A stretch of 9,063 nt of DNA from Oscillospiraceae bacterium (GTDB taxonomy: Bacteria > Bacillota > Clostridia > Oscillospirales > Oscillospiraceae): positions 1 to 9,063 of the forward strand of contig SVKT01000062.1 of NCBI GenBank assembly GCA_015068335.1, written 5' to 3'. Below are positions 1 through 9,063 of the stretch, piece after piece. Numbering within the stretch: position 1 is the stretch's first letter; every line of letters begins with the position of its first letter. The position numbers were made by a program, and so were the translations under genes. Under the pieces are notes generated by a model. That model was not told the DNA's origin and did no database searches. It saw only the letters and a list, made by a program, of their open reading frames with translations.

Positions 1-1158
1 CGGGGCCAGACCTTTCCGGGGCGGATCCACGGTGATGACGTCGGGGCGAAGGCCTTCCTTTTCCAGTTTGGCCGCGATGTCCGCCGCGTCGCCGCAGAAG
101 AACTCCACATTCTTCACGCCGTTGCGCTCCGCGTTTTCGTTGGCGTCCCGGATGGCGGGCGCCACGATCTCCGCGCCGATGGCGCGCTTTGCCTGCTTGG
201 CAAGACACAGCGTGATGGTGCCGGTGCCGCAGTAAAGGTCCAGCACCGTTTCCTCTCCGGTCAGGGCGGCGTATTCCAGCGCCTTGCCGTAAAGCACCTC
301 TGCCTGCTCCCGGTTCACCTGATAGAACGACGGCACAGACAGTTTGAAGGTCAGACCGCAGAGGGAGTCCATCAGGTAGTCCTGTCCCCAGACGGTGCGG
401 TACTTATCGCCCAGCACCACATTGCCCTTGCGGGTATTGGTATTCACCAGCACGCCCACGGTTTTCGGCGCCGCCGCCTGTACGTAGGCAGCCAGTTCCG
501 GCTCACGGGGCACTCCGGCGCCGTTGACCACCACGCAGCACAGGCTCTCGCCCTTCTTGTTCACCCGCACATAGACGTGGCGCACCAGACCCTTGCCGCT
601 GCGCTCATCGTAGGCGGAAATTTTGTAGCGCTTCATCCACGTGCGCACCGCCTGCGCCGTCTTGTCGGAGATCTCCGACTGGATCAGGCAACGGTCGATG
701 GAGACCACCTCGTGGCTGCGGGCCCGGAAAAAACCGATGGTGCCGTCAGTGCCTACGGGGTACTGGCTCTTGTTGCGGTAGCCGAGAGGATTTTTGGCGC
801 TCAAAATCTCCTCCACCTGCACCTCCGTACCGCCAAGCCGCATCAGGGCGTCCTGCACCCGCTGGCGCTTGGCCCACAGTTCCTCGGTGTAACTCATATG
901 CTGGAAGTCGCAGCCGCCGCAGCGGCCGTAATAGGGACACTCCGGCTTCACCCGCTCCGGGGAGGGCTTTCTGATCTTCACGATCTCACCCGCCGCCGCG
1001 GTCTTCATCACTTTCGTAATTTTCACTTCGATCTCTTCGCCCCGGATGGCCTGCGGCACGAACACCACCGCGCCGTCCAGACGCACGATGCCCAGCCCCT
1101 CGCTGGAATAGCCCTCCACCGTGCCGGCATAGATCTTTCCTTCTCGCAATTTTTCCAT
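1..1158 (-). CDS. rlmD: 23S rRNA (uracil-C5)-methyltransferase, RlmD/RlmCD (TrmA/RumA) family, 3' end cut by window edge
   Basis: SAM-dependent enzyme that makes 5-methyluridine in 23S rRNA; in Firmicutes one such enzyme (RlmCD) can serve two positions, so the exact target is not certain. 386 codons are visible and the frame is open to the left edge. Residues 1-60 look like the small TRAM RNA-binding domain. An iron-sulfur cluster set follows: C74-x5-C80-x2-C83 and C157 in the motif DRCLIQ. The SFYQVN motif is that of the catalytic domain, the SAM-binding loop is DLYCGTGT at 307-314, and DPPRKG lies at 378-383. The catalytic Cys and general-base Glu should lie in the missing C-terminal part (about 70 residues, from family length). 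The ATG at 1158-1156 is preceded by AGAGG at 7-base spacing. The gene begins 42 bases after the beta-CASP gene on the same strand with no terminator between, so they are probably co-transcribed. Family is sure; subtype RlmD versus RlmCD is less so. Confidence 0.93.
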   Translation of the reverse strand, partial: MEKLREGKIYAGTVEGYSSEGLGIVRLDGAVVFVPQAIRGEEIEVKITKVMKTAAAGEIVKIRKPSPERVKPECPYYGRCGGCDFQHMSYTEELWAKRQRVQDALMRLGGTEVQVEEILSAKNPLGYRNKSQYPVGTDGTIGFFRARSHEVVSIDRCLIQSEISDKTAQAVRTWMKRYKISAYDERSGKGLVRHVYVRVNKKGESLCCVVVNGAGVPREPELAAYVQAAAPKTVGVLVNTNTRKGNVVLGDKYRTVWGQDYLMDSLCGLTFKLSVPSFYQVNREQAEVLYGKALEYAALTGEETVLDLYCGTGTITLCLAKQAKRAIGAEIVAPAIRDANENAERNGVKNVEFFCGDAADIAAKLEKEGLRPDVITVDPPRKGLAP

Positions 1159-1200
1159 ATGGTATCCTCTGTTTTCAGAATCGGGCAGCGCGCCGCCCCG

Positions 1201-2808
1201 TCACTTGTTTGCTTCCCACTTTTCCAGCAGGGCGCGCAACTGGTCGGCGAACCGGGCAAGGGACTTGTTATCCCGCCCTTTGGAGCGCCGGATGGACTCC
1301 ATCAGCATCTCGCCGACAGCCACCAGCCGTTCGTAAGCGGAACTGACGCGTCCTCCGGTGAAGGTCTTGCCCTTGCGCTCCGGCAGATAGCCCGGTTCCA
1401 GCACCGTATCAGCGATCAGGTCGTAGACCTCCGTATACTGGGGCGCGTGGGCGGCAAAGCCCATCTGCTCAATGCTCTTTGCGAAGAAGGGCGCCACTTC
1501 CCGGTCGCCGTGGACCACGAACACGTGCTGGGGCTTGGGCGCCTTGAAGCCCTCGATCCACGAGAGCAGGTGATCCCGGTCGGCGTGGGAGGAAAGACCC
1601 CGGAAATTCACGATCTCCGCCCGGACAGCGATCTGCTCGCCGAAAAGTTTCACGCTCTTTGCCCCTTCCAGCAGGGTGCGGCCCAGGGTGCCCTCGCCCT
1701 GGAAGCCCACGAACACGATGCTGCTCTCCGGGCGCCAGAGGTTGTGTTTGAGGTGGTGGCGGATGCGGCCCGCGTCGCACATACCGGAGGCGGAGATGAT
1801 GACCTTGGGCGCGGTGTCCAGATTCAGCGCCTTGGACTCCTCGCTGGTCTCCGTCATCCGCAGATTGGTAAAGTTGAACATATGGGTGCCGTCCCGCACC
1901 AGTTCCACGGCTTCCTCGTCCAGATAGCCCCGCAGGTCGCCCACGAAAATGGTGGTGGCCTTCTTGGCCAGCGGCGAGTCGATATACACGGGGAAATCCG
2001 GGTTGCTTTTCACCAGCCCCGCGTCCTTGATCTCCCGGATGAAATACAGCAGTTCCTGGGTGCGCCCCACGGCGAAGGAGGGAATGATGACGTTGCCGCC
2101 CCGGCCGATGGTCTTGTCGATGATCTCCGCCAGTTCGTCGGTATAACTCCACACCTCGGTGTGGTTGCGGTCGCCGTAGGTGGACTCCATCACCACATAA
2201 TCCGCCCCGGCCACAGGGCTGGGATCCCGGATGATGGGCTGGTCCACGTTGCCCAGATCGCCGGAGAACACCAGCCGCTTGGTCACGCCGTTCTCCGTGG
2301 CGTCCACGGTGATGATGGCGCTGCCCAGCAGATGACCGGCGTCGGTGAACTCCGCCGTCACGCCTTCAAACAGTTCGATTTTCTGGCCGTACTCGCAGGT
2401 GGTCAGGAACTCCCGCACCCGCATCGCATCCGCCAGCGTGTACAGGGGTTCCACCTTCGGCGCGCCGGAGCGCGCCGCCTTGCGGTTTTTCCACTCCGCG
2501 TCGGACTCCTGAATGTGGGCGGAGTCCGCCAGCATAATGTCCAGCAGGTCTGCCGTCAGCCGGGTGGTGACGATGCGCCCGGCAAAGCCCTGCCGGATCA
2601 GCATAGGCACACGGCCGGAATGGTCGATATGGGCGTGGGTGATGAGCACACAGTCGATGGTGCCCGGCGCAAAGGGCAGCGCCTGATTGTCCACTTCGTC
2701 CCGCCCCTGCTGCAAGCCGCAGTCGATCAGGATGCGCTTTCCGTTCACTTCCAGACAGTGGCAACTGCCGGTGACGCACTGGTCCGCGCCGTAAAAACTC
2801 AACTTCAT
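1201..2808 (-). CDS. beta-CASP metallo-beta-lactamase-fold RNase (YSH1/CPSF73-like bacterial family)
   Basis: Predicted cytoplasmic zinc-dependent RNA hydrolase of 535 residues, a normal length for the stand-alone bacterial beta-CASP proteins with an RNA-specificity domain. Visible motifs: HAHIDH at 58-63 (motif II, two-metal site), H159 in GHLLGS (motif III), D184 in FSGD (motif IV), E208 in MEST (beta-CASP motif A), the SGMCDAGR segment with the H351-H352 pair (motif B region) and H408 in SSHAD (motif C); H433 in VVHGD is also conserved in the fold. I use the ATG at 2808, because AGGGAGG stands 8 bases upstream and the family normally begins MKLxFxGA. An in-frame GTG at 2829 would add seven residues but has no ribosome binding site. 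It is the first gene of a likely two-gene operon with the rRNA methyltransferase, which fits a role in RNA processing. Whether it acts as endo- or exonuclease, and on which RNA, cannot be read from the sequence. It is not clearly RNase J, which is of a different subfamily. Confidence 0.93.
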   Translation of the reverse strand: MKLSFYGADQCVTGSCHCLEVNGKRILIDCGLQQGRDEVDNQALPFAPGTIDCVLITHAHIDHSGRVPMLIRQGFAGRIVTTRLTADLLDIMLADSAHIQESDAEWKNRKAARSGAPKVEPLYTLADAMRVREFLTTCEYGQKIELFEGVTAEFTDAGHLLGSAIITVDATENGVTKRLVFSGDLGNVDQPIIRDPSPVAGADYVVMESTYGDRNHTEVWSYTDELAEIIDKTIGRGGNVIIPSFAVGRTQELLYFIREIKDAGLVKSNPDFPVYIDSPLAKKATTIFVGDLRGYLDEEAVELVRDGTHMFNFTNLRMTETSEESKALNLDTAPKVIISASGMCDAGRIRHHLKHNLWRPESSIVFVGFQGEGTLGRTLLEGAKSVKLFGEQIAVRAEIVNFRGLSSHADRDHLLSWIEGFKAPKPQHVFVVHGDREVAPFFAKSIEQMGFAAHAPQYTEVYDLIADTVLEPGYLPERKGKTFTGGRVSSAYERLVAVGEMLMESIRRSKGRDNKSLARFADQLRALLEKWEANK

Positions 2809-2835
2809 ACTCCGTACCTCCCTGTTCACATTTTC

Positions 2836-2853
2836 AGCAGAACCGTTTCTGCT
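2836..2853 (-). promoter_or_regulatory. 5'-leader hairpin of the beta-CASP mRNA
   Basis: On the minus strand AGCAGAA-ACGG-TTCTGCT forms a perfect 7-bp stem with a 4-base loop. It would start about eight bases after the predicted transcription start and lies upstream of the ribosome binding site AGGGAGG, which stays free. No U-tract follows, so it is not a terminator. A 5'-terminal hairpin often protects mRNA from 5'-end decay; this role is inferred. Confidence 0.5.
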
Positions 2854-2867
2854 ACTTTTCCAGTGTT

Positions 2868-2896
2868 ATTATACCACACCCCGGCAGAAAGAACAA
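2868..2896 (-). promoter_or_regulatory. Predicted sigma-A promoter of the beta-CASP / rRNA methyltransferase operon
   Basis: On the minus strand TATAAT (2873-2868) is a perfect -10 box with the extended TGG just upstream. Seventeen bases further up stands TTGTTC (2896-2891), a half-matching -35. The predicted start is near 2861, about 50 bases before the ATG at 2808. The perfect extended -10 makes this the best promoter in the window. Confidence 0.75.
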
Positions 2897-2958
2897 TCGA
2901 GCATTTTCATTCAACCGCAGATTGTAACCGCTTTGTTGTTTTCTTTCGCATCCGCGCG

Positions 2959-2967
2959 TGTTATCTT
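2959..2967 (+). promoter_or_regulatory. Candidate extended -10 element for the small membrane protein gene
   Basis: TGTTATCTT is an extended -10 box (TG-T-TATCTT) about 65 bases before the start codon at 3031. No good -35 is seen at 16-18 bases; TTGTTT at 2936-2941 is 20 bases upstream. The gene is divergent from the operon to the left, so a promoter must exist in this gap, but this particular choice is weak. Confidence 0.3.
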
Positions 2968-3030
2968 ATTGTTGTAAAAGCGCTCTCATCCCCACGAATA
3001 TGAACCGACTCGACAGAAAGGAGAATGGCT

Positions 3031-3438
3031 ATGAACAAGAAACAGTTTCTCCTCTTTTTGCTGCCCTGCCTAATCCTCATCCCTGTTGTTTTGGTCCTGC
3101 TCCTGTTTCCAGACGGTGGGGCGGCGGAGGGGCACTATCCCATCACAGGCAGGTATGTGGAAACCGCAGACGGACAGCATATGATCTATCGCAACACCGA
3201 TACCGGCGAAGGTATGTATGTTCTTCTGATTCCCCGGGATGACGATGCTATGTTTGACGAATTTGAAACCGGAGACGCCATACGTGTTCATTCCTCGCCC
3301 CGCGGGGAGGAAACTTCCGCCGGCCTGTATGTCGCTGCCGTCTACGAACCGAAAAAGGTGTGGGATCTTGCTACCATCCCCAAACTGACCGAAGAAGTCC
3401 TGCTCCATATGGAAATCCTGGCATCAACCCCACACTGA
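3031..3438 (+). CDS. Small signal-anchored protein of unknown function
   Basis: 135 residues. I do not recognise the family with certainty. Residues 1-5 are basic (MNKKQ) and 6-27 form one very hydrophobic segment ending in LLLFPDGG, so the protein is probably anchored in the membrane with its C-terminal 105 residues outside. There is no proper lipobox: the only Cys in the segment sits in LLPC, early and without small residues before it. The outer part is beta-rich, with GRYVETADGQ, a GMYVLLIP strand, a FETGDAIRV turn and AGLYVAAVYEP, a pattern resembling small OB-fold lipoprotein domains; this is only a resemblance. The ATG at 3031 is chosen over one at 3025 because AAAGGAG is 7 bases upstream of it and only 1 base from the other. 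The gene stands alone, with its own terminator, between a divergent operon and secA. Confidence 0.75.
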   Translation: MNKKQFLLFLLPCLILIPVVLVLLLFPDGGAAEGHYPITGRYVETADGQHMIYRNTDTGEGMYVLLIPRDDDAMFDEFETGDAIRVHSSPRGEETSAGLYVAAVYEPKKVWDLATIPKLTEEVLLHMEILASTPH

Positions 3439-3445
3439 AACATCC

Positions 3446-3473
3446 AAAAGCCGCCTTCCGGCGGCTTTTCTTT
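3446..3473 (+). terminator. Rho-independent terminator after the small membrane protein gene
   Basis: GCCGCC-TTCC-GGCGGC forms a perfect 6-bp GC stem, extended by AAAA before and TTTT after it to 10 bp, and the run continues as TTTTCTTTA. It starts 8 bases after the stop codon and separates the small gene from the secA promoter. Confidence 0.9.
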
Positions 3474-3504
3474 ATGAACATTCCGTAAAACAGCCGTTTT
3501 CCCT

Positions 3505-3533
3505 TTGCATTTCCCCGGTGTTTGTGTTATGCT
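3505..3533 (+). promoter_or_regulatory. Predicted secA promoter
   Basis: TTGCAT (3505-3510), a 17-base spacer, then TATGCT (3528-3533) with an extended TGT immediately before the -10. The start of transcription would be near 3540, leaving a leader of about 70 bases before the secA ATG. It lies downstream of a clear terminator, so secA needs a promoter here. Confidence 0.55.
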
Positions 3534-3559
3534 AATGTAGATTTATTGTGGATACTTAT

Positions 3560-3587
3560 ATCCTGCCTTTCTTCGGAAATGCAGGAT
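3560..3587 (+). promoter_or_regulatory. UUCG-capped stem-loop in the secA leader
   Basis: ATCCTGC (3560-3566) pairs with GCAGGAT (3581-3587); inside, TTTC (3568-3571) pairs with GAAA (3576-3579) around a TTCG tetraloop closed by C-G, giving 11 pairs with a single C/T mismatch. It ends 3 bases before the AAAGGA ribosome binding site of secA. No U-tract follows, so it is not a terminator. It may stabilise the mRNA or affect secA translation; the function is inferred. Confidence 0.6.
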
Positions 3588-3590
3588 CGG

Positions 3591-3596
3591 AAAGGA
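3591..3596 (+). promoter_or_regulatory. secA: secA ribosome binding site with unusually long spacing
   Basis: AAAGGA is the only Shine-Dalgarno-like motif near the secA ATG (3610), but 13 bases separate them, against 6-8 in the other complete genes of this window. The codons just upstream in frame (ATT, AAT, TCA, GTT) offer no ATG, GTG or TTG start, so the ATG at 3610 stands. The spacing suggests modest or controlled initiation. Confidence 0.55.
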
Positions 3597-3609
3597 TGTT
3601 TCAAATATT

Positions 3610-6357
<2,748 letters not shown>

Positions 6358-6394
6358 TTTTCCCCTTCCCTCGCGGCAAAAATGATTGAAAATG

Positions 6395-6434
6395 AAAAGG
6401 CCCTCTCCCCTCTATGAGGGCGGAGGGCCTTTTT
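6395..6434 (+). terminator. Strong hairpin terminator or attenuator between secA and pgeF
   Basis: AAAAGGCCCTC (6395-6405) pairs perfectly with GAGGGCCTTTT (6423-6433), and an inner stem CCCTC-TAT-GAGGG continues it, with a T run at 6430-6434. It ends only 15 bases before the pgeF ribosome binding site, leaving no space for a promoter after it, so pgeF may be expressed by read-through of secA mRNA or from a promoter overlapping the hairpin. A weak TTGAAA at 6386-6391 has no convincing -10. Confidence 0.85.
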
Positions 6435-6459
6435 CCCCCAACCACTGCGGAGGTTTTCT

Positions 6460-7290
6460 ATGTTCTTTGATCTGCGCAAACAAAACGAACTGTTTTGGCT
6501 GTCCTCCTCTCTGTTGGAGAAGGGCGGGCTTTGCCACGGCTTTTCCACCCGCAGGGGCGGCGTTTCTCCCGCCCCGTGGGACAGTTTGAACCTGCGCCCC
6601 GGTCAGGGCGACGGGCAAGAGGCGCTTGCGGAAAACTACCGCCGCTTCTTCGCCGTCTGCGGCGGGGAATGGCAGCGTGCGGTGCTGTCCCGGCAGGTAC
6701 ACGAGACCACCGTCCGCCTCTGCACCGCCGCCGACGCCGGCAAAGGGCTGTTCGCCCCCCGGGACTACACCGCCGACGCCCTCATCACCAACGAACCCAA
6801 CCTGCCGCTGGTAGTCTTTTCCGCAGACTGCGGCATCCTATTGCTGTATGACCCGGTGCAGCGCGCCATCGGCGCCGTCCACGCCGGCTGGCGGGGCTGC
6901 GCTGCCGGCATCGTGGAGAAAACCGTGCGGGAAATGGAGTGCGCATTCTCCTCCCGCCCGGAGGATCTGCTGGCCGCCATCGGCCCCTGCATCGGGCAAT
7001 GCTGCTTTGAAACGGACGATGATGTGCCTTCCGCTATGACCGCCGCGCTGGGCGCCGCTGCCGCGCCGCTGATGGAGCGCCGCGGCGCAAAATGGCACGT
7101 GGATCTGGCGGGTCTGAACCGCCAATGGCTGCTCCGCGCCGGGCTGGACAGCGCAAACATCGACCTGTGCGGTCTCTGCACCGCCTGCCGCCCCGACCTG
7201 TTCTGGTCTCACCGGAAAACCGGCGACGCCCGGGGCGCGCAAATCGCTATGATCGCCCTGTCCCCTGCCGAGAAAGGAGGCGACCGATGA
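6460..7290 (+). CDS. pgeF: PgeF / YfiH (DUF152, laccase-domain) peptidoglycan editing factor
   Basis: 276 residues, complete, predicted cytoplasmic. In E. coli PgeF (YfiH) keeps UDP-MurNAc with L-Ser in place of L-Ala from entering peptidoglycan; relatives, including human FAMIN/LACC1, act on purine nucleosides, and older records call them polyphenol oxidases. The metal/catalytic triad is clear: H81 in SRQVH, C124 in FSADC and H141 in HAGWRG, with the family motif GPCIGQCCFE at 175-184. An N-terminal HGFSTRRGGVS segment (26-36) is also typical. The ATG at 6460 follows GGAGG at 6-base spacing. A strong hairpin lies just upstream. The stop overlaps the start of the next gene (ATGA), so the two are translationally coupled. 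Family is sure; the physiological substrate in this organism is inferred. Confidence 0.95.
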   Translation: MFFDLRKQNELFWLSSSLLEKGGLCHGFSTRRGGVSPAPWDSLNLRPGQGDGQEALAENYRRFFAVCGGEWQRAVLSRQVHETTVRLCTAADAGKGLFAPRDYTADALITNEPNLPLVVFSADCGILLLYDPVQRAIGAVHAGWRGCAAGIVEKTVREMECAFSSRPEDLLAAIGPCIGQCCFETDDDVPSAMTAALGAAAAPLMERRGAKWHVDLAGLNRQWLLRAGLDSANIDLCGLCTACRPDLFWSHRKTGDARGAQIAMIALSPAEKGGDR

Positions 7291-8816
7291 AGAAACTGAT
7301 CTGCTCCGCCCTCTGCGTGGCCCTCTCCGCCCTCCTGCTGGCCGGCTGCGGACATCCGGAGCCCGAGTTCAACGAAGTCACCGACCTGATCACCGAACCG
7401 GAAACGGAAAACACGCCCACCTCCCTGCTGCTCCCCACCCAGTTCTCTCTGGCCTATATGCCGGATCAGACCCTGGACCCCATCACCTGCCCCGACGGGA
7501 TGCAGCAGACGGTGGCCTCCCTGCTTTACGAGGGGCTGTTCCGGCTGGACGGCAAGTTCCAGCCCGAGCCTGCCCTGTGCGAGAGTTTCGTCTGTGACGA
7601 GGATTTTCTCTCCTACACCTTCACCCTCCGCAGCGGCGTCCTGTTTTCAGACGGCTCGCCCCTCACCGCTGCCGACGTGAAAAGCACCCTTGACCGCGCC
7701 AGAACCTCCAACCGCTACCGCGCGCGGCTCGCGGACATCCTCTCCGTATCCGCCGGGGAAAACACCGTAACGGTGCTCCTCTCCTCTCCCAACAACGCGC
7801 TCCCCGCGCTGCTGGATATTCCCATTGTAAAAGCCGGAACGGAAACCGCCCACGCCCCCACGGGGACAGGCCCCTACTTCTTCTCCGCCCAAGACGCCGT
7901 CCCCTGTCTGGTGGCCAACCGGCTCTGGCGGCAGGGAACCGGACAGCCCACGGAGCGGATCACCCTGGTGGAGGCCGCCGACCAAAGCACGATGCTCTAC
8001 CGTCTCTCCTCCCACGACATCCAACTGGCCGCAGCGGATCTGACCGGCTCGGCTTCCGTCAGCCTCAGCGGCAGCCTCACCTATCAGGACACGGACACCA
8101 CCATCCTGCAATATCTGGGCTGCAACCTCTCCCGGGAGTATCTGAACACCGCCGCCTTCCGCCGCGCACTGAACTGCGGCATCAACCGCGCGCACATCGT
8201 CAGCGCCTTCCTCTCCGGACACGGCCGGGCAGCGCAACTGCCGCTGTCCCCCGTTTCTGCGCTGTACCCCTCCGAACTGGAACAGCCCTTTTCTATGGAC
8301 GCCTTTTCCGCAGCCCTGGCAGAATGCGAAGCGCTGCCCACCAAGCCGCTGACCCTGCTGGTCAACGAGGAAAACAACTTCAAAACCGCCATAGCAGCCT
8401 ATCTGGCGGAGAGTTTTTCCGCCGCCGGCGTGGCCGTGGAGGTGCGGGCGCTGCCCTGGGAGGCGTACACCGCCGCACTGGCGCAGGGCGACTTCGACCT
8501 CTATTACGGCGAAGTACGCCTCTCCGCGGACTGGGATCTCTCCCCCCTGCTGGCCAAAGGCGGCGCGCTGAACTTCGGCGGCTGGGGCTCTGCCCAGACG
8601 GATTCTCTGCTGGCAGCGTGCGCAGCCTCTCCGCAGCGGGACGCCGCCATCACAGAGTTGTGCGCCCACCTGAAAACCTTCTCTCCCATCCTGCCCATCT
8701 GCTTCAAGTCCTCCTCCGTGCTGTTGCAGACCAACGTGGTGGAGGGACTGATCTCCACCGCCACAGAGCCGTTTTACAACGTGCAGGACTGCACCATCCA
8801 CCTGCAAAGCCAATAA
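7287..8816 (+). CDS. Peptide/solute-binding lipoprotein, SBP_bac_5 (DppA/OppA-like) family
   Basis: 509-residue extracytoplasmic solute-binding protein of the family that feeds Dpp/Opp-type ABC transporters. Residues 1-20 are a lipoprotein signal peptide with lipobox LLAGC and lipidated C21. An acidic, Thr/Pro-containing linker (22-48) follows, then the binding domain from about 50. The family signature lies at 108-137 (key pattern YTFTLRSGV, FSDGSPLTAADV) and PTGTGPYFF at 191-199. The hinge region with FRRALNCGINR is also typical. I choose the ATG at 7287 because AAAGGAGG stands 6 bases upstream and the signal peptide begins there; a longer in-frame reading into pgeF would be spurious. The start overlaps the pgeF stop by ATGA. 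No permease or ATPase genes are nearby: a terminator follows directly, so this is an orphan binding protein that must use a transporter encoded elsewhere or act as a receptor. The ligand is unknown; peptides are most likely for the family. Confidence 0.93.
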   Translation: MKKLICSALCVALSALLLAGCGHPEPEFNEVTDLITEPETENTPTSLLLPTQFSLAYMPDQTLDPITCPDGMQQTVASLLYEGLFRLDGKFQPEPALCESFVCDEDFLSYTFTLRSGVLFSDGSPLTAADVKSTLDRARTSNRYRARLADILSVSAGENTVTVLLSSPNNALPALLDIPIVKAGTETAHAPTGTGPYFFSAQDAVPCLVANRLWRQGTGQPTERITLVEAADQSTMLYRLSSHDIQLAAADLTGSASVSLSGSLTYQDTDTTILQYLGCNLSREYLNTAAFRRALNCGINRAHIVSAFLSGHGRAAQLPLSPVSALYPSELEQPFSMDAFSAALAECEALPTKPLTLLVNEENNFKTAIAAYLAESFSAAGVAVEVRALPWEAYTAALAQGDFDLYYGEVRLSADWDLSPLLAKGGALNFGGWGSAQTDSLLAACAASPQRDAAITELCAHLKTFSPILPICFKSSSVLLQTNVVEGLISTATEPFYNVQDCTIHLQSQ

Positions 8817-8853
8817 AAAGCGCCCGTGGTCAGGCCACGGGCGTTCTTTTTAT
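8816..8853. terminator. Bidirectional terminator between convergent genes
   Basis: CGCCCGTGG (8821-8829) and CCACGGGCG (8835-8843) form a perfect 9-bp stem with loop TCAGG. Downstream on the plus strand comes TTCTTTTTATT; on the minus strand the stem is followed by CTTTTTATT. It therefore serves the lipoprotein gene (stop at 8816) and the opposing GIY-YIG gene, whose stop codon (8852-8850) lies within the T-rich flank. Confidence 0.9.
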
Positions 8854-9063
8854 TCCTTTTCTGCGATCAGAGCCAGTTTCTCCTGCCGCGAAAGGCCTTT
8901 GATGGCAGCCTCCCGGCGCAGGGCGGCGCTTTTATCCGGCAGTTCCTCCTGATATACCAGTTCCAGCGGCAGATGGCTGCGGGTATACCGCCCTCCCTTT
9001 CCGCTTTGGTGCACCGCCAGCCGGCGGAGGACATCGTCGGTATAGCCGGTATACAGCGAGCCG
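8850..9063 (-). CDS. GIY-YIG nuclease superfamily protein (UPF0213/YhbQ/YazA-like), 5' end cut by window edge
   Basis: 70 residues of the C-terminal part are visible, ending in TAA at 8852-8850; the start lies beyond the right edge. The visible protein starts GSLYTGYTDD, in which YTG is the second half of the GIY-YIG motif. It continues with the Arg-containing RRLAVHQSGKGGRYTRSH and LVYQEEL, then LRREAAIKGLSRQEKLALI, which carries the conserved Glu of the fold. This is the small single-domain type (about 80-100 residues) seen in most bacteria. Members have the nuclease fold, but their cellular role is poorly known and DNA repair has been suggested. It converges on the lipoprotein gene and shares a bidirectional terminator with it. 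Confidence 0.9.
   Translation of the reverse strand, partial: GSLYTGYTDDVLRRLAVHQSGKGGRYTRSHLPLELVYQEELPDKSAALRREAAIKGLSRQEKLALIAEKE

Noticed and set aside
577..3003. An 808-codon plus-strand open frame across the beta-CASP and methyltransferase genes
   Set aside because: It is the antisense register of both minus-strand genes, which happen to share the same codon phase. No family motifs, no ribosome binding site, and both sense genes are unmistakable.
3446..3587. Possible riboswitch or small RNA between the small gene and secA
   Set aside because: The gap is explained by a terminator, a promoter and one simple stem-loop; there is no room for, and no sign of, a larger conserved aptamer.
7092..7286. 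Extension of the lipoprotein frame upstream into pgeF
   Set aside because: The ATG at 7287 has a strong ribosome binding site and begins a textbook lipoprotein signal peptide; the upstream part only shadows pgeF in another frame.

Overview
The window is a chromosomal housekeeping stretch from a fairly GC-rich, low-repeat bacterium. Strong GGAGG-type ribosome binding sites, extended -10 promoters, compact U-tailed terminators, the style of the secA gene and a peptide-binding lipoprotein all suggest a Firmicute of the class Clostridia, probably a gut Oscillospiraceae-like lineage. This is inference from style; no taxon can be named from the sequence alone. I see no mobile element, CRISPR array, tRNA or rRNA.

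Layout. Positions 1-2808 are on the minus strand: a beta-CASP metallo-beta-lactamase-fold RNase-like protein (2808-1201) is followed after 42 bases by a 23S rRNA uridine C5-methyltransferase of the RlmD/RlmCD type (1158 to beyond the left edge). Both are probably transcribed from an extended -10 promoter at 2896-2868, whose transcript begins with a small hairpin. From 3031 the genes run on the plus strand: a small membrane-anchored protein of unknown function (3031-3438) with its own terminator; secA (3610-6357), preceded by its own candidate promoter and a UUCG-capped leader hairpin just upstream of the ribosome binding site; a strong hairpin terminator or attenuator; pgeF (6460-7290); and a family-5 (Dpp/Opp-like) solute-binding lipoprotein (7287-8816) that overlaps pgeF by ATGA. 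A bidirectional terminator then separates this lipoprotein from a convergent minus-strand GIY-YIG nuclease-superfamily gene cut by the right edge (8850-9063).

How the genes fit together. The left pair concerns RNA: an RNase-fold enzyme and an rRNA methyltransferase. SecA is the motor of the general secretion pathway. PgeF is a peptidoglycan-precursor quality factor, and the translationally coupled lipoprotein probably binds peptides at the cell surface, so the right-hand pair may share a cell-envelope theme (inference).

The most unusual property I found is not a gene. The palindromic tetranucleotides CATG and AGCT both appear to be completely absent from all 9063 bases, although each would be expected a few tens of times. 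Inside the genes this is achieved by synonymous codon choice: Met codons are never preceded by a C-ending codon, and Leu after Glu, Gln or Lys is written as A-ending codon + CTN or G-ending codon + TTG. This looks like genome-wide avoidance of two restriction-type sites, although no restriction-modification gene lies in the window. I did not find a clear new multi-gene system here.
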